From the NCBI GenBank assembly GCA_013398295.1, contig VZSF01005585.1:372001-436000 (forward strand): a stretch of 64,000 nt of DNA, given 5' to 3'. This DNA is from Chionis minor (Eukaryota; Chordata; Aves; Charadriiformes; Chionididae). This document shows, in pieces, positions 50,330 to 61,168 of the stretch (the first letter of the stretch is position 1; the number at the start of each line of letters is the position of its first letter). The notes beneath the pieces are model-generated. The model saw nothing but the letters and a program-made list of their open reading frames with translations, did not search any database and was not told where the DNA came from. A program made the position numbers and the translations under genes.

Positions 50330-50910
50330 AATGAAATTAAAGCACAATTGGCATGGCTTACCGCAATGCTCTAGCAGCATCTTTGGGAGACTGCACCAAA
50401 GAGAAGTCGTTGCAATTAGGCAGGTATAACAGGAGAAGTATTAGACTGCAGAATTAGAGCTGCTCCCACCTCCCGTGCAGAGCTTTACAATGTCAAAGCA
50501 AGGCAGCAATGCTAGTGCATTGATACGAGATTAGGAGCCCTTTTTAAACAGAAAAGGATAATTATTTTATCCCGGAGAGTAACGACAAATTAATTTTATT
50601 CACCCGAACCACCTTTGTCATTGCTGGAAGCCACTGCTGAAGGACCACAGGCTCTGCCGGAGATGACACCACATCGCATGCAAATCTCCGGCTCAGTACG
50701 GTGGTAACTGCACGAGATATAATGTCTTGTGACACGGTGAAGGTCAGGCTCGACTATTTGACCTTCAGGCTATCCGTGTGCTTATCAATTTAGCGAAATA
50801 CATTAATATCGCAGTTTTTAATTAAGACAACATAATACAAAGAGCCACACTGCCTGGTCCATTGTAGGTCTGTATTAAAATACAATATTCGTGTAATCAC
50901 TTTTGCACAT
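50330..50910. promoter_or_regulatory. Putative conserved regulatory block (enhancer-like)
   Basis: The sequence is non-repetitive and has no long frame. It is rich in transcription-factor-type words: an octamer ATGCAAAT at 50678-50685, AATTAATT and TAATTAAG homeodomain-type cores, and TGACCTT half-sites. Two perfect 9-bp inverted repeats fall within about 110 bp. One is GCCGGAGAT (50656-50664) with ATCTCCGGC (50684-50692). The other is TGAAGGTCA (50738-50746) with TGACCTTCA (50759-50767). This texture is typical of developmental enhancers, but neither conservation nor activity can be shown from one sequence. Confidence 0.35.
50738..50767. promoter_or_regulatory. Facing nuclear-receptor half-sites (AGGTCA-type inverted repeat)
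   Basis: TGAAGGTCA and TGACCTTCA form a perfect 9-bp inverted pair across 12 bases. Each arm contains an extended AGGTCA half-site close to the TCAAGGTCA element bound by orphan receptors of the ERR/NR5A type. A 12-base spacer is not a classical dimer spacing, so two monomer sites are more likely than one dimer site. Binding is inferred only. Confidence 0.35.
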
Positions 50911-51196
50911 GATCTAGTTAAAATTAGCCAGGAGAGCTGTCACTGTAACGTGTGGGTAATACGAGTAGAAAGCTGAGACTTGCCAAAGCAAAGCCACTGC
51001 ACTTCGTTAAGACCCCAGCAGCCTCAGCAGGGCCAGGCACGCCAGTCAGGAATAACGAAAAGAGGCAACGCGTAGGGATCAGGCACAGCACAACGCACAG
51101 ACCTTCGGGAACAAAATGCAGTTGATTACAATGGTATTGTTTGGACAGAAACAAAGCCAGAATTACTCATTCGCTGCTGTTATTTTCACTCCACCA

Positions 51197-51280
51197 GCGG
51201 CGGGGTACGTCAGAGCCGGGGCTGGACGCGCTGCCCAGTGCGGCGTAAGGCAGCGCCAGGCGTCCCCCGGCTCTACGTAA
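51197..51280. promoter_or_regulatory. Short CpG-dense cluster with CRE-like site
   Basis: About a dozen CpG occur in roughly 85 bp, with TACGTCA (a one-base variant of the cAMP-response core) at 51206-51212. The flanks are AT-rich and CpG-poor. It may be an unmethylated regulatory islet; no transcript evidence is visible. Confidence 0.25.
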
Positions 51281-51860
51281 GAGCCAGCTGTCACATGGAC
51301 AAGGGAGTCAAATTCAGAAAAATACTCTTTTCTGCTCTCTCTCTCTGCATGCATTAATCTACGTGCTTATTCCTGTTTACATTATGAGATGTATGCCATA
51401 AAAGAGCTCACAGGATGTGTATCGCAGCCAAGTTAATATTGCTGTTGGAGCTTCAGCCTCTGCATTTCCTGACTTAATGTTGCCCAGTTAAAACTTTTTT
51501 TTTTTTAATTCTGTATCTGTCTAATGGAGTTTATTGGTGGTTTGAACCCATTTAAGGTAAGAATGCTCTGTTGAGCACCTATTAATACCTGCAGGAAACC
51601 TAGTAAAAGAACAAGCCCTACACTGAAGACAGTAACAACATTCAGAAATGCTATTTAGTATAGAAATGTGTACAAATATAGCAAAGAAACATAATTTTAG
51701 TAATAACATTCAGAAACAATTTAGAAATGTGCCTGCATTATAAAACCTTTTTGTGTATTATTCCAATAAAATACACAGCTTTTCATTTAGGACAACTCAG
51801 CTGACCTTTCAAGAGACAAAGCGTGGTGTGTAAGAGAACTACAGTTAAAACAGTTAACAC

Positions 51861-51876
51861 AAAAAAAAAAAAAAAA
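51861..51876. repeat. Poly-A tract (16 A)
   Basis: This is an A homopolymer after AACAC, a simple repeat without an adjoining recognised element. Confidence 0.8.
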
Positions 51877-54205
51877 CCAAAACAAGTCTTTTTTCACAGA
51901 TGTCACGGCTTGGATTTTAAAGGCAGGAAGCGGGGTAGAGTTGTACATAAGTTGAACAAAACATTTCACAATGCTTGCGCGGATGAGCTAAGGCAGATGG
52001 ACCTTACATTAAAGCCTCTCCCCACCTCGCAACACGCACTGTGCGCTCTCGCACCCAGCCAGACTCCTGCCCAGAGCCGTTTCTTTATTCCATAAAGCTA
52101 CTGAAAAGCTGTCATGACACCCATGGCAATATTGTGAAGGCATGCAACACCTTTAAAATTTGGCCCTTACAACACAGAGGTTTGGTGTCACCCGCGTTGC
52201 CAAACGAGCCCTGCAGTAGATACCTGCTACAGGAGATAGCTGCAGCTCTCTGCGCTCCTAGGAAAGCCTTTACAAGACCGGACTTGGACCTTCGCTGCCT
52301 AGTTTGTCTTAATCTGGATAACCAGAGTCTTGATTTCCACCCCGGGGACTCCTGTGCATCCCTGGCTGGACTCAGCCCTGCTGTGACCCTGGCAGAGCTG
52401 CCAGTGGCAGCCTGTGCCAGCTCAGGAGCTGGTAAACCAGACTAAACATCTACTCACACGTCAAGTTTTTTTAGACTAGTGATCCCCTGTCAACATTTTA
52501 AAGGGAACACAAAGAAGACCTCTCATGTCATGAAAATTTAAAGTCTTTTAGCTTCTTTTTTTAAATCAAAAGGGAAAAAAAAAAAAAGTCACATCCCGCT
52601 TCTGTAAAATGTTCATGAGCTTTATAAAAGTGAAAAAACAGGTTTCCTCCAGGCTAAGCACTGAATAATTTGAAAGAAAAAAAGACTTCAAAGACACATT
52701 TTACACTCTATTTGCATTCAGGCATTTTGTTTTTCATAAAATTATTACCTTGGTAGTATTGCAGGCTATTCTTACATGACCTGTGAGTTCTGACTACCCA
52801 GAAGATAATTTTTCCAGCGCAAGACCCACACAAGAGAGGGAGAAGCCACTCCACTAGCGGCAAAGTTTGCGAGTCGTCTCAAGGGATTAGCACAGTATTT
52901 GCAAGGACGTACGCTCTGGACATGAAAGTAAGCATTGCAGAGGGCGTACAGGCATTGAAGTTTTGCCTTAAAATGAAGGCAGAGGAACTTAGACCTGCTA
53001 AAGCAGTCAAGCACTCTGACAAGAACTGCTCACAGCTATTCCTGCAGCCTGTCTTGCCAGGAGCAAAACAAAGCTGATGCTGGGGACGGTGCTTGAACAC
53101 GCTGCCACTGCGCTGGCCAGAGCACACCTACCCCTCGTGTCAATCCCCCACCACCTCCGGCAGCCCCCCAGGGATGAGGGAGCGAAGGTGGCTTGGGGAC
53201 GTCTCCTCTCGCCTGGGCCTGCCACGCTCTCTCCAGATAGAAGAAGAGAAAATTTGACAGCCCGTTGAGAGAAATTCACGAGCGCTGCAGTTCATTAAAA
53301 GGCGACTGAGGGAAAGCACCGAGGTTAACAGGATGGGCTATATTAAACCCATTTATAGCTTTATGGCACCTTCAAAGGGTCATCAGAGCTTGCTGCAGCC
53401 ACGTGTAATGGTCAGATAGTTTCAAAGGGAGACAGGTTTAAGAGAGTACCCCAGGCCACCCGAAGGAGAGGCAGCACGGTTAACTTCAGAGTTTGAGGTC
53501 AGCTCTTGATGTTTTCCTCGTGCGGATCTCATCCACAACCGCTCCCAGGCTTACAGCGCTGCACATATCACAGCCTGCTTTGTGCCGACGAGAGTATTTA
53601 GTGACACACAGAACTACTTTCTGATGATTAGGGGGAAAAAAAAATCAGCCAGATGTTTCATGCTGTCTGATTTTATTAGACTGCTGCATACAGGGAAGGG
53701 GAGTGCAGGGGTGAGGGGGAGGGTGGTTTTATGTGACTACCCACCCCCTCCCTTGCTCATACCCCCCGGGGCCCTGACCGCACTGCAAGACAGTAACACG
53801 CACCGTCAGGACATGACCTTATCCAGTGCACGGGGAGACAGCACAAAGTGTCACGGCAGGCGACGGAGCTGCCCCTTACCCTCCACGCAGGCACACCAAG
53901 CTCAGCAGAACAAGGTCCGGGTAGAGATCCTGCAAACACCCCCAGACCAGGGGACGCAGCCCCACTGACCCCCCGGGGAGTGAAACCCCACCAACACTGA
54001 GGGGATGGACCCTAGCGACACCTGCCCCACGGACCTGCAAAGGGATGCACCCCACTGACCCCTGGGCACCGAGTCCTGCTGGTCCCTGGGGGACGCACCC
54101 CACCAACCCCCCCCAGGGATGGAGGTCCCCCAGGATGATGCATCCCACTGACCCCTGGGGATGGATCCCCAAGGGTCACAGGGGAGGCACCCCACGGACA
54201 CCCGC

Positions 54206-54233
54206 GGGGGGGAGCTGGGTGGGGGGGGGGGGG
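54206..54233 (+). repeat. G-quadruplex-type tract
   Basis: G7-AGCT-G3-T-G13 on the plus strand has four or more G runs with loops of 1-4 bases, a strong quadruplex pattern. It sits in the C-rich repeat domain, about 110 bp upstream of the densest CpG sequence. Confidence 0.7.
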
Positions 54234-54252
54234 TTGCACCCCACCAGCCCCC

Positions 54253-54253
54253 N
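54253..54253. other. Single ambiguous base (N)
   Basis: One undetermined base lies between two nearly adjacent copies of a 20-bp repeat unit, so the local copy number may be wrong. Confidence 1.
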
Positions 54254-54339
54254 GTGTTGCACCCCACCAGCCCCCAGCGGGCAGATGTAGCGCCCCAGCT
54301 ACAGGGGGGTGGGTGCACGCTGCTGACCCGAGGAGATGG

Positions 54340-54800
54340 AGCCCCCCGAGCAATGGCAGAGGCACCCACCGAGCCCCGGGAGCGGGAGCCTCGCTGGCAC
54401 CGGCACGGGGGCTACACCTCACCGACTACCGGGCAACGGAGCCCCCCGGTGCCGGCGGGGATGACTTCCACCGACCGCCGGGGGATGGAGCCCCCCGGCC
54501 CCGCTGCGGCAGCGCCGGGAGGGGGGCGCGCAGAGCCCAGCCCAGTCCAGCCCCGCCGCCCCCGGCGACCAGCCCCGTCTCCGCAGGACCGAAGCCGCCA
54601 CCGGGGGAGGCACCGGCCGCCCGCCGACCCCCGATGCCCGTCCCCCNNNNNNNNNNNNNNNNNNNNNNNNNNNNNNNNNNNNNNNNNNNNNNNNNNNNNN
54701 NNNNNNNNNNNNNNGGGGGGCGGCTGGCGCTGGAAGAGTTGCTTGAAATCTCCGGCCCCCCAGGAGCGGGCGTTGTGCCGTGCAGGTTTTTAATATTTTC
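54340..54800. promoter_or_regulatory. CpG island (candidate promoter / first exon), interrupted by a gap
   Basis: CpG is abundant and GC very high: GCCGCCCCCGGCGACCAGCC near 54555, GAAGCCGCCACCGGGGG near 54591, and GGGGGGCGGCTGGCGCTGG just after the gap. The island stands in sharp contrast to the AT-rich DNA from 54800 on. Vertebrate CpG islands usually mark promoters. A CTCCGCAG|GACC acceptor-like string occurs near 54577-54588 on the plus strand. The direction of transcription cannot be decided, and a first exon could lie in the missing bases. The frames crossing the island also cross the N run and cannot be trusted. Confidence 0.5.
54647..54714. other. Assembly gap (68 N) inside the CpG island
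   Basis: Sixty-eight N lie between a CCCCC and a GGGGGG flank. GC-rich dropout of this kind is common in bird assemblies. The true gap length is unknown. Any translation through it is artificial. Confidence 1.
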
Positions 54801-57065
54801 GGGCACGTCGGGATTTTTTTAAGTCCTTTACGTATTTTCCTTGTATCGCTTTTATCTTCTGTTCTCGCTCAGCAGGCAGTGCTAGTTCCAAAGAGGATTT
54901 AAATGAACAGTGAATTACCCAGTTTTTTAAAATAAGGGCTAACAGAATCCTTTTTTAATTTAAAAAAAAAAAAAAGGAAAAAGTTCCTTTTTTACTAGAA
55001 ACTTAGGACTGCTAAAATGAAAGTACATTCTAAAAGGTTTGGTTGCTTTTTCAGCTTCACTTTTCCTAGGCACGGCAAAAGGAAATGGTCAGCAGCTCTG
55101 TTTCTCTGTTTTCTTTCAAGCCAGAGTCCTCTTCCTGACTCATGCCCCTGTACGAGGCTTAGGGAGTGTGTTTCCAGTACTGCTGTTCTAAAATTAAATC
55201 TAAAAAAAAAAAAAAAAAAAAAGAATTCAACCAAACTGTCTCTAAAGTATTGTCTTTATTAAAGACTCTGTCAGGTAATCACGTTACAGTTTGGCCCAGA
55301 TGCTCTGCCTATCACTGCTTTGAAGATGATTGCTCATGACTGCAATGTCTGGGCTGATAACTAAATCAAGCCCAGGGTTTAAAGCGGAGGGGCTGTCTAG
55401 CGGCACTTGTTGCAGTGACAGGATCAGCACGAGGTACCAGGCAGTGCCTTAGGACACTTCACCACGCAAAGGATGCCCTTCGTTGAGCTGAATTTTTCTG
55501 CAAACGCAGAATACTTCCATGCAAACAAAACAGCATCGCAGAGTGCGCTCTTGACCACCCTCCCTGCCGAGCAGGGAGATTTTCAGTGGTGCCAGCCAGG
55601 CTGTAGCATGCAATGAGGAAAAAAAACCAAAAAAACCAAAAAACAAAAAAAACACCAACCCCTTCCACGCTGCTGAACTCTGGGATGAGGCACAAAAAAT
55701 TAGGTGATTCCTGCCGGTGACCTGGTTTCAGTGCAGAAATCCCAGGCCCACGGAGCAAGTAGTGACTGCTGGGACGGGGGACAGAGCAGCTCCCGGCGAG
55801 CAGCACGCTGAGTTTCCTCACTGGTGACAAACACACTGCCACCACACCGGGACGCAGTTAACGAAGCCACACTCGGGAGGACCACATCCCACCATGTGGT
55901 ATCTCCTGCATCTTCGTGCTGAAGTGCAATCCCCTTAGGTGGTTCCCTGGATGGATGAGGCTAATCCAGCACACAGTTCCATGAAATTTCAATGAAAACA
56001 GATTTGCGGGTGTATGAGGTTCTGCCACCGCTCAAGACACCATGTGGCGGACGCTGCCCTGTGCCCCTGCCAGTGCCAGGTCACCAGGGATCGAGGCCCC
56101 TCCGAAAGCACTGCAGTATCAGACACATTCAGTCTCTGTCTGTGATTTTTTCACCCCCTTTCTAGGGTCCTGCCTTTGAACGATGCTCTGTTCATTATTT
56201 ATCTGCATGAGAACAGCCAGGCTTGCAAATAATTCCTCCGTGCTGCCAGGTAGCTCTCTGGAAATGGTGCTGGCTCACAACAGCAAGATGGATGATGAGG
56301 TGAAGCAAAAGAAACACTGAGAATCGTTCCCTTTGACTCTCAAGTTCAAAAATGTGATTATGTCCCAGTAGGACACGAAAAATCCCCAGAGGTTCCCACG
56401 GCACCTCGGGATAGCAGCCCAGAGTGCTGAGCCCTTATTTCAGAGCATGGCTGTCCCCTGTGATCAATTCTGGCAGGAAATAATAGCCGATAGCCATGCA
56501 AATGTGGGGATTAACTTCAGCCACAGCAGCATATGCATCAGAATCACCAAAATATACATGCACTAACTTCGATTATGCATTATCTTCATTTTTAAAGGTC
56601 CGCAGTCCAGCCTGTTTGTACAGCTCGCTGCAAAGACAAGGGAGCAGATTATGCCTCAACTCCTTCGCATTCAAATCAGAGCAATTCTATTCATTTCAGG
56701 GGTTGCAGCAATGTAGAAATGGTATGAAAAAGGACTTTGCTTTATCTTTCTTATCCCCCCCACATAACAGTATCATTTAAATATCTCTAAAGTCAGTCAT
56801 ATGTGTTTCTCCCATTTTCTGCATGAATTGTAAGATAGCGATATAAAGCGCTGAAGGTTTGGTGCTCTTGCTGGAGAGCATTTGGCTTCTGGCAGGGTTA
56901 TAGCATGGAAGCAAAGCTGATGCTCATAAACAATGTCTTTTGCTAAGTACTTTCATAGGCAGCAGTTGGCATTCCATTTTGTAATGTAAATCAATCATTG
57001 CTTGTATCTTCTGATACCAGGCCAAAAGGTAGAAAAGACACCATGCTCTATATGTGTTGGGTTTA
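54801..57065. other. Non-coding interval between CpG island and candidate exon
   Basis: The interval has A-rich tracts at 54961-54975 and 55202-55222 (21 A), and an A-run/CC pattern at 55617-55652. Frames at 55459-55845 (minus, 128 codons) and 56496-56780 (plus, 94 codons) have no recognisable domain. If the island at 54.3-54.8 kb is a plus-strand promoter, this would be intron 1, but no splice donor could be pinned down. Confidence 0.45.
55202..55222. repeat. Poly-A tract (21 A)
   Basis: This is an A homopolymer followed by GAATTC. No target-site duplication was seen around it. Confidence 0.8.
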
Positions 57066-57370
57066 TTCTGCAGATCTGTATGGAAAGGTCAACTTTATCT
57101 GCAACTGGAATCAGTAATTCTGGAGGCTGCCAGCAATATTTCACATTCTCCTCTTACACATCCGAGAAATACTATTTTTCTGCAGCTCCTCCTGAAGGTT
57201 ATGCGCCTCTTCTGCAATGTGAACATCAAAATCCTAATTACATGTGGTTTCCTGCGTATGGATCTCCCAACATTGATGTACAGGATTTGCAGTACTTATA
57301 TTCTGCAACCTGGTCAGATGTCAATAGCATCAGCAGCATTCTGTGTTTTTCTCAGACATTAGCTGAGTAA
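57066..57370 (+). CDS. Candidate terminal coding exon, product unknown
   Basis: A splice-acceptor-like TTGGGTTTATTCTGCAG ends at about 57074. From there a frame runs about 98 codons to TAA at 57368-57370; the frame itself is open further upstream, from about 57002. The peptide is rich in Tyr, Ser, Pro, Gln and Cys (SSYTSEKYYFSAAPPEGYAP, then NIDVQDLQYLYSATWSDVNS). It has the look of a flexible activation-type tail and contains no enzymatic motif, signal peptide or membrane segment. A second frame is also open over most of the stretch (57054-57362), which weakens the coding claim. No partner exon or nearby AATAAA was identified. It could equally be chance or a decayed retrocopy. The start given is a rough acceptor-based boundary. 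Confidence 0.2.
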
Positions 57371-60334
57371 AGATTAAGTATAACCCTTAGTGTTTTCCAC
57401 ACTTCATTTCCCAGAGAGAGCTCAAAATCTCATTTTATTTTATTTTAGGTAAGGGAAAGGTGCTGAAATTCATCTGGACCCCAGAGGAACCTGGAAGAGG
57501 AGCTGGAGCCCAAGGAAAAGGGGGGGAACTAGAAAGCAGGGAGAAAAATCAGGTTAAGCCAATGGTGTAATATTCAGTTTTCAGGATTCAAATGCTGCAC
57601 AGATCATACTAACTTTGTGTGGCTGTATCAGTGGGGCCAAATTTCAGAAGCATATTTTCAGAAACGTGGAGCATTTTCAGAGTTGCTACACATCACATTT
57701 TGGTCACCCTAACAACATTTTAACCCAATGCCAGCTTCCGCAATCTGTAATTTTGTCACATTTTCCAAGCGCAAGCAGGATTTTTTCCCCTGACCCGTGC
57801 CACCCTGACAGCGTCCGTCTTCTGCTGCGCTCTGGGGATGGCTGGACAATATCCAGCGATCCAGGCAGATCTGCTGAGCTATCACCTGCCCTCGGCTCTC
57901 CCTGAAATCGCCAGATGCAGGGGTTCATGTTATTCTGAAGTTTTTCTGTAGCTGACTTGATGCCACTTGGGTCTCGTTCAGTGGCTTGGGTACAGACCGT
58001 CTGGCAGCAGGTAGAGCAGAAATTGCAAATGAAGCAGCACATCATCTTCACATCCAAGTGGGATGTACGTAGCGCTGCCACTGCTTACACTAAAAAGCAC
58101 CCCAATATTTGCTAAGTATCTGGGGCTGATTAACCTGAGTTGCCACTTTCCCCCAGCAGCTTCCAAAATTCAGGCTGAAATTTAAAAACCACGGTGTGTG
58201 TGACTCCTAACACGTTGTGAGCTCCGCTAGTAAGATATGTGTTTTCCTGTGTTTATGGAACAAAACTGGGATCCTTCATCTTTAATATTGCTCCTCTCTC
58301 TTCTCATCTCTGCCCTTTATGCAGACACACTCTCCCGTGCATATTGCTGGTATAAAGCAGACGAAGGACAAGCCACCACTGGCTGTGCTATTACAATTTC
58401 CATGCACAAGGAGGCTAAAATGAACTATCCTGTTGATTTCTATATCTATGTGGAAAAATTAACCAGCATGATTATGATAATAACCTAGAGTTGTCTTGGT
58501 CCTCAGGTGGGCACACTATTCCGATTTTATTTGAAAATAATTACTTCAGTAGCAGAGCAACTTTTCCAGGACTATGTCTTACTTTGAAAGAGCGTATCCG
58601 TGCAGCTTCCACTGCAGCAGCAGTGACAGCAATTTGCTTTGCAGAAGCAAAGCCCAAGAGAGGGAACACATTACATATGTCTCCACCATAACATGATGCA
58701 GTAAATATGAGACTAAACGGGCTGAATAAGAGAAATCTTGGAAGTCAGATGGAGCCGTGCACAGAAAGTGAACAGTCACGCCAGGCTCCGAGCCACAGCC
58801 ACAATTTGGATCTGCAGAGCCTTATATCATCTGTAATAATGACACTCCACTTTGTCCGAGCTTTAATTTGAATCACCAGCTACAAATACAGAAAAGATGA
58901 TGTTGATCCAATACTTTTTTACTGCCTTTTGAAATGTGCTACATCTTTACAGCAAGGAGGGAAAAAATAAGCCAATAGCTGTGAATCCATCACCAGGGAT
59001 TTCTCTCCATTTATGTCTTTCCGCCTGTGTTTTCGTAGACCAACTAGGATATAAAGTTCCCCAGATGAAAAGGGTTCCCCACGGAGCGCAAAAATGGGCA
59101 ACACTTAAGAAGTACTTTGTTTAAATTAGCACAAAACACAGAAGTATGACTGCTTCCAGCATACCAGGGGGTGAAGGTAGGGGACAAAAATGACACTATC
59201 AACAACATTGAAACTGTCAAGTGAGAAAATATACACTTAGATACATTTATTATAAATTTTTTGTGGATAGCACACATTAAATTATTTATTTGCTGCAAAA
59301 GTCTAAGATATGTACTCTATATAAATACTGTACAGGCCAAAAAAGTCAATAGTAAGGGTCAAAGTGTCTCAGATTCAAACACTCAGCTACAAATCTTCAC
59401 AGAAACATTTGTTTTCCAAGCTCCTGAGGGTAAAACCCTCTCTAGGATTATTTTGCAATATATATAAGATACGGTTCTCTCTAAAGGCTCTCTTCCATAT
59501 AATTCCAAGATCAACACTTGCTTCAGTTTCAGTGGTATGAAAAATCAGAAGTATTTGCAGAAACCAGAGAAGTAGGTGCAAAAAGTCTAAGGTTAGAAAA
59601 AACAAACACAAAACAAACCAAAGCAAACAACCAAACAACAACAACAAAACAGGTCCTAAAGATCATCTTAGAGTGTCTCATCAAGATAAGATTTTTTGCT
59701 AAGTTCTTTAGCAAATGAGTCATCTTCCTCTTTATTATTGTGCGCTGGTTATCGAAGCTCCTCTAATGCTGTGTTTATTATTCTTTGAAGTAATAAAGTT
59801 TGGATTTCCTTGATTTCTATTATTAGGTGATCAACTCTTCATTCTTCCTTTTGTCTACAGCAGTGCTTCTGTGTGGTATTTATTATATTTTCTTGTTAAA
59901 TATGTGGGCACATATAGAGTCAGTTACTGTTTTGAAGCACCTCCTTCAATTTGAACATCATCTTTGCACCAAAAAATCAGTATCTGCACATACCTCTTGG
60001 AGAAACCAGATTATTTAATTCATAATAGTTGTTGAGTGTGTGCTGTCTTCACAGGATAGTAAGAAAACTACTGATGAAACCCCTTCTTGCATGGAACTGG
60101 CACCAAGGAGTTATAAAATAACTGTGCAAGATACCAAATCCTGCTTAAACATTGCCAAAGCAATCCGTTGCCAGGGGAGTATTCACATCTTTAATGCACA
60201 AATAGCAGAGTCAGTGCCTAATCAGTATTACATTAATCAAGGGCTGTGCAAAGAGAAGTGTTTTACGAGACTAGCCAAGTTTTGGAGAAGCACTGCCCCC
60301 CAGCCTGTCAGCTGCCAGCACTGGTTCCCAGGTC
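57371..60334. other. Non-coding interval upstream of the second CR1
   Basis: No repeat family was recognised. Frames at 57615-57905 (plus) and 57704-58081 (minus, 125 codons) overlap each other on opposite strands, and neither shows a known domain. A CAAA/CAAC-rich simple stretch lies at about 59597-59650. The frame at 60040-60384 runs into the CR1 tail and is not a gene. Confidence 0.5.
59597..59650. repeat. CAAA/CAAC-rich simple sequence
   Basis: Imperfect runs of CAAA and CAA units on the plus strand, including CAACAACAACAAAAC, mark low-complexity DNA. Confidence 0.75.
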
Positions 60335-61168
60335 ATAAAATCATAGAATGGTTTAGGCTGGAAGGGACCTTAAAGATCATCTAGTTCCAACACCCCTGCC
60401 ATGGGCAGGGACACCTCCCACTAGACCAGATTACTCAAAGCCCTATCCCACCTGGCCTGAACGCTTCCAGGGATGGGGCATCCACTACTTCTCTGGGCAA
60501 CCTGTTCCACCCTCATAGTGAAAAATTTCTTTCCAATATCTAATCTAAATCTGCCCACTTCTAGTTTGAAGCCATTACCCCTCATCCTAACACTACATGC
60601 CCTTGCAAAAAGTCCCTCTCTATCTTTCTTGTAGGCCCCCTTCAGATACTGCAAGGCCACAGTAAGGTCTCCCTGGAGCTGTCTCTTCTCTCAGCCCGTC
60701 CCCATTAAAGAGGTGCTCCAGCCCTCGGATCATTTTTGTGGCTTCCTCCGGACGCACTCCAACAGGTCCACGTCTTTCCTGTGCTGAGGGCTCCAGAGCT
60801 GGACGCAGCACTGCAGGTGGGGTCTCACCAGAGCGGAGTAAAGGGGCAGGATCCCCTCCCTCAACCTGCTGGCCACGCTGCTTTTGATGCAGCCCAGGAT
60901 GTGGTTGCCCTTCTGGGCTGCAAGCATCCATTGCCGGCTCGTGTTGAGCTTCTCATCTACCAACACCCCCAAGTCATTCTCCTCAGGGCTGCTCTCCATC
61001 CATTTTCTGCCCAGCCTGTGTTTGTGCTTGGGATTGCCCTGACCCAGGACCTTGCATTTGGCCTTGTTGAACTTCATGAGGTTTGCACAGGCCCATCTCT
61101 CAAGCCTGTCCAGATCCCTCTGGATGGCATCCCTTCCCTCCAGTGTGTCAACTGCACCACACAGGTCC
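60335..61168 (-). mobile_element. CR1 LINE, 5'-truncated, minus strand
   Basis: The plus strand shows the reverse complement of a CR1 3' end: TCATAAAATCATAGAATGG at 60335-60353 (the 8-bp tail), then GGAAGGGACCTTAAAGATCA at 60360-60379. Reading minus, the element continues through the ORF2 C-terminal region up to about 61168, where homology ends near CTGCACCACACAG. Compared with the plus-strand CR1 at 12.8 kb it stops slightly earlier in ORF2. Its 3' UTR is longer and of a different subtype, with the CCCATGGCAGGGGTGTTGG block. No poly-A is present, as expected. Confidence 0.95.
60421..61168 (-). pseudogene. CR1 ORF2 C-terminal remnant, frameshifted
   Basis: Three minus-strand frames together cover the ORF2 C-terminus. 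The first (60730-61077) includes MKFNKAKCKVLGQG, ENDLGVLVDEKL and LPLYSALVRPHLQCCVQLWS. The second (within 60620-60931) carries MIRGLEHLFNGDG. The third (60421-60660) carries LQYLKGAYKKDREGLF and the FRLDIGKKFFTMRV region up to the stop. At least two frameshifts separate them, and the catalytic part of the reverse transcriptase is absent because of 5' truncation. It is non-functional. Confidence 0.9.

Larger units (their letters stand above)
50911..53949. other. Non-coding interval with a CpG-dense islet
   Basis: No gene was recognised. About 13 CpG lie at 51197-51280, including a CRE-like TACGTCA at 51206-51212. Other features are an A16 tract at 51861-51876 and GC-richer DNA at about 53.05-53.28 kb. 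The frame at 52041-52445 (134 codons, plus) is unrecognised and judged chance. Confidence 0.5.
53950..54510. repeat. Degenerate C-rich minisatellite-like repeats
   Basis: A core close to GCACCCCACTGACCCCTGGG recurs irregularly from about 53957 to 54275, with units near 54042, 54091, 54136 and 54185. Two nearly adjacent copies of GTTGCACCCCACCAGCCCCC lie at about 54233 and 54255. GATGGAGCCCCCCG-type units follow up to about 54500. Unit length varies from about 20 to 40 bp. Long frames through this DNA (for example 54161-54793 plus and 53902-54369 minus) are products of the repeats and of low stop frequency, not genes. An N lies at 54253 between the two copies. Confidence 0.7.

Noticed and set aside
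54161..54822. Plus-strand frames of 169-210 codons through the CpG island
   Set aside because: They run through degenerate repeats and the N gap; the peptide is Pro/Arg/Gly-rich low complexity with undetermined residues.
57615..58081. Overlapping plus (96 codons) and minus (125 codons) frames as coding exons
   Set aside because: Both strands are open at once, neither shows a known domain, and no convincing splice sites bound them.
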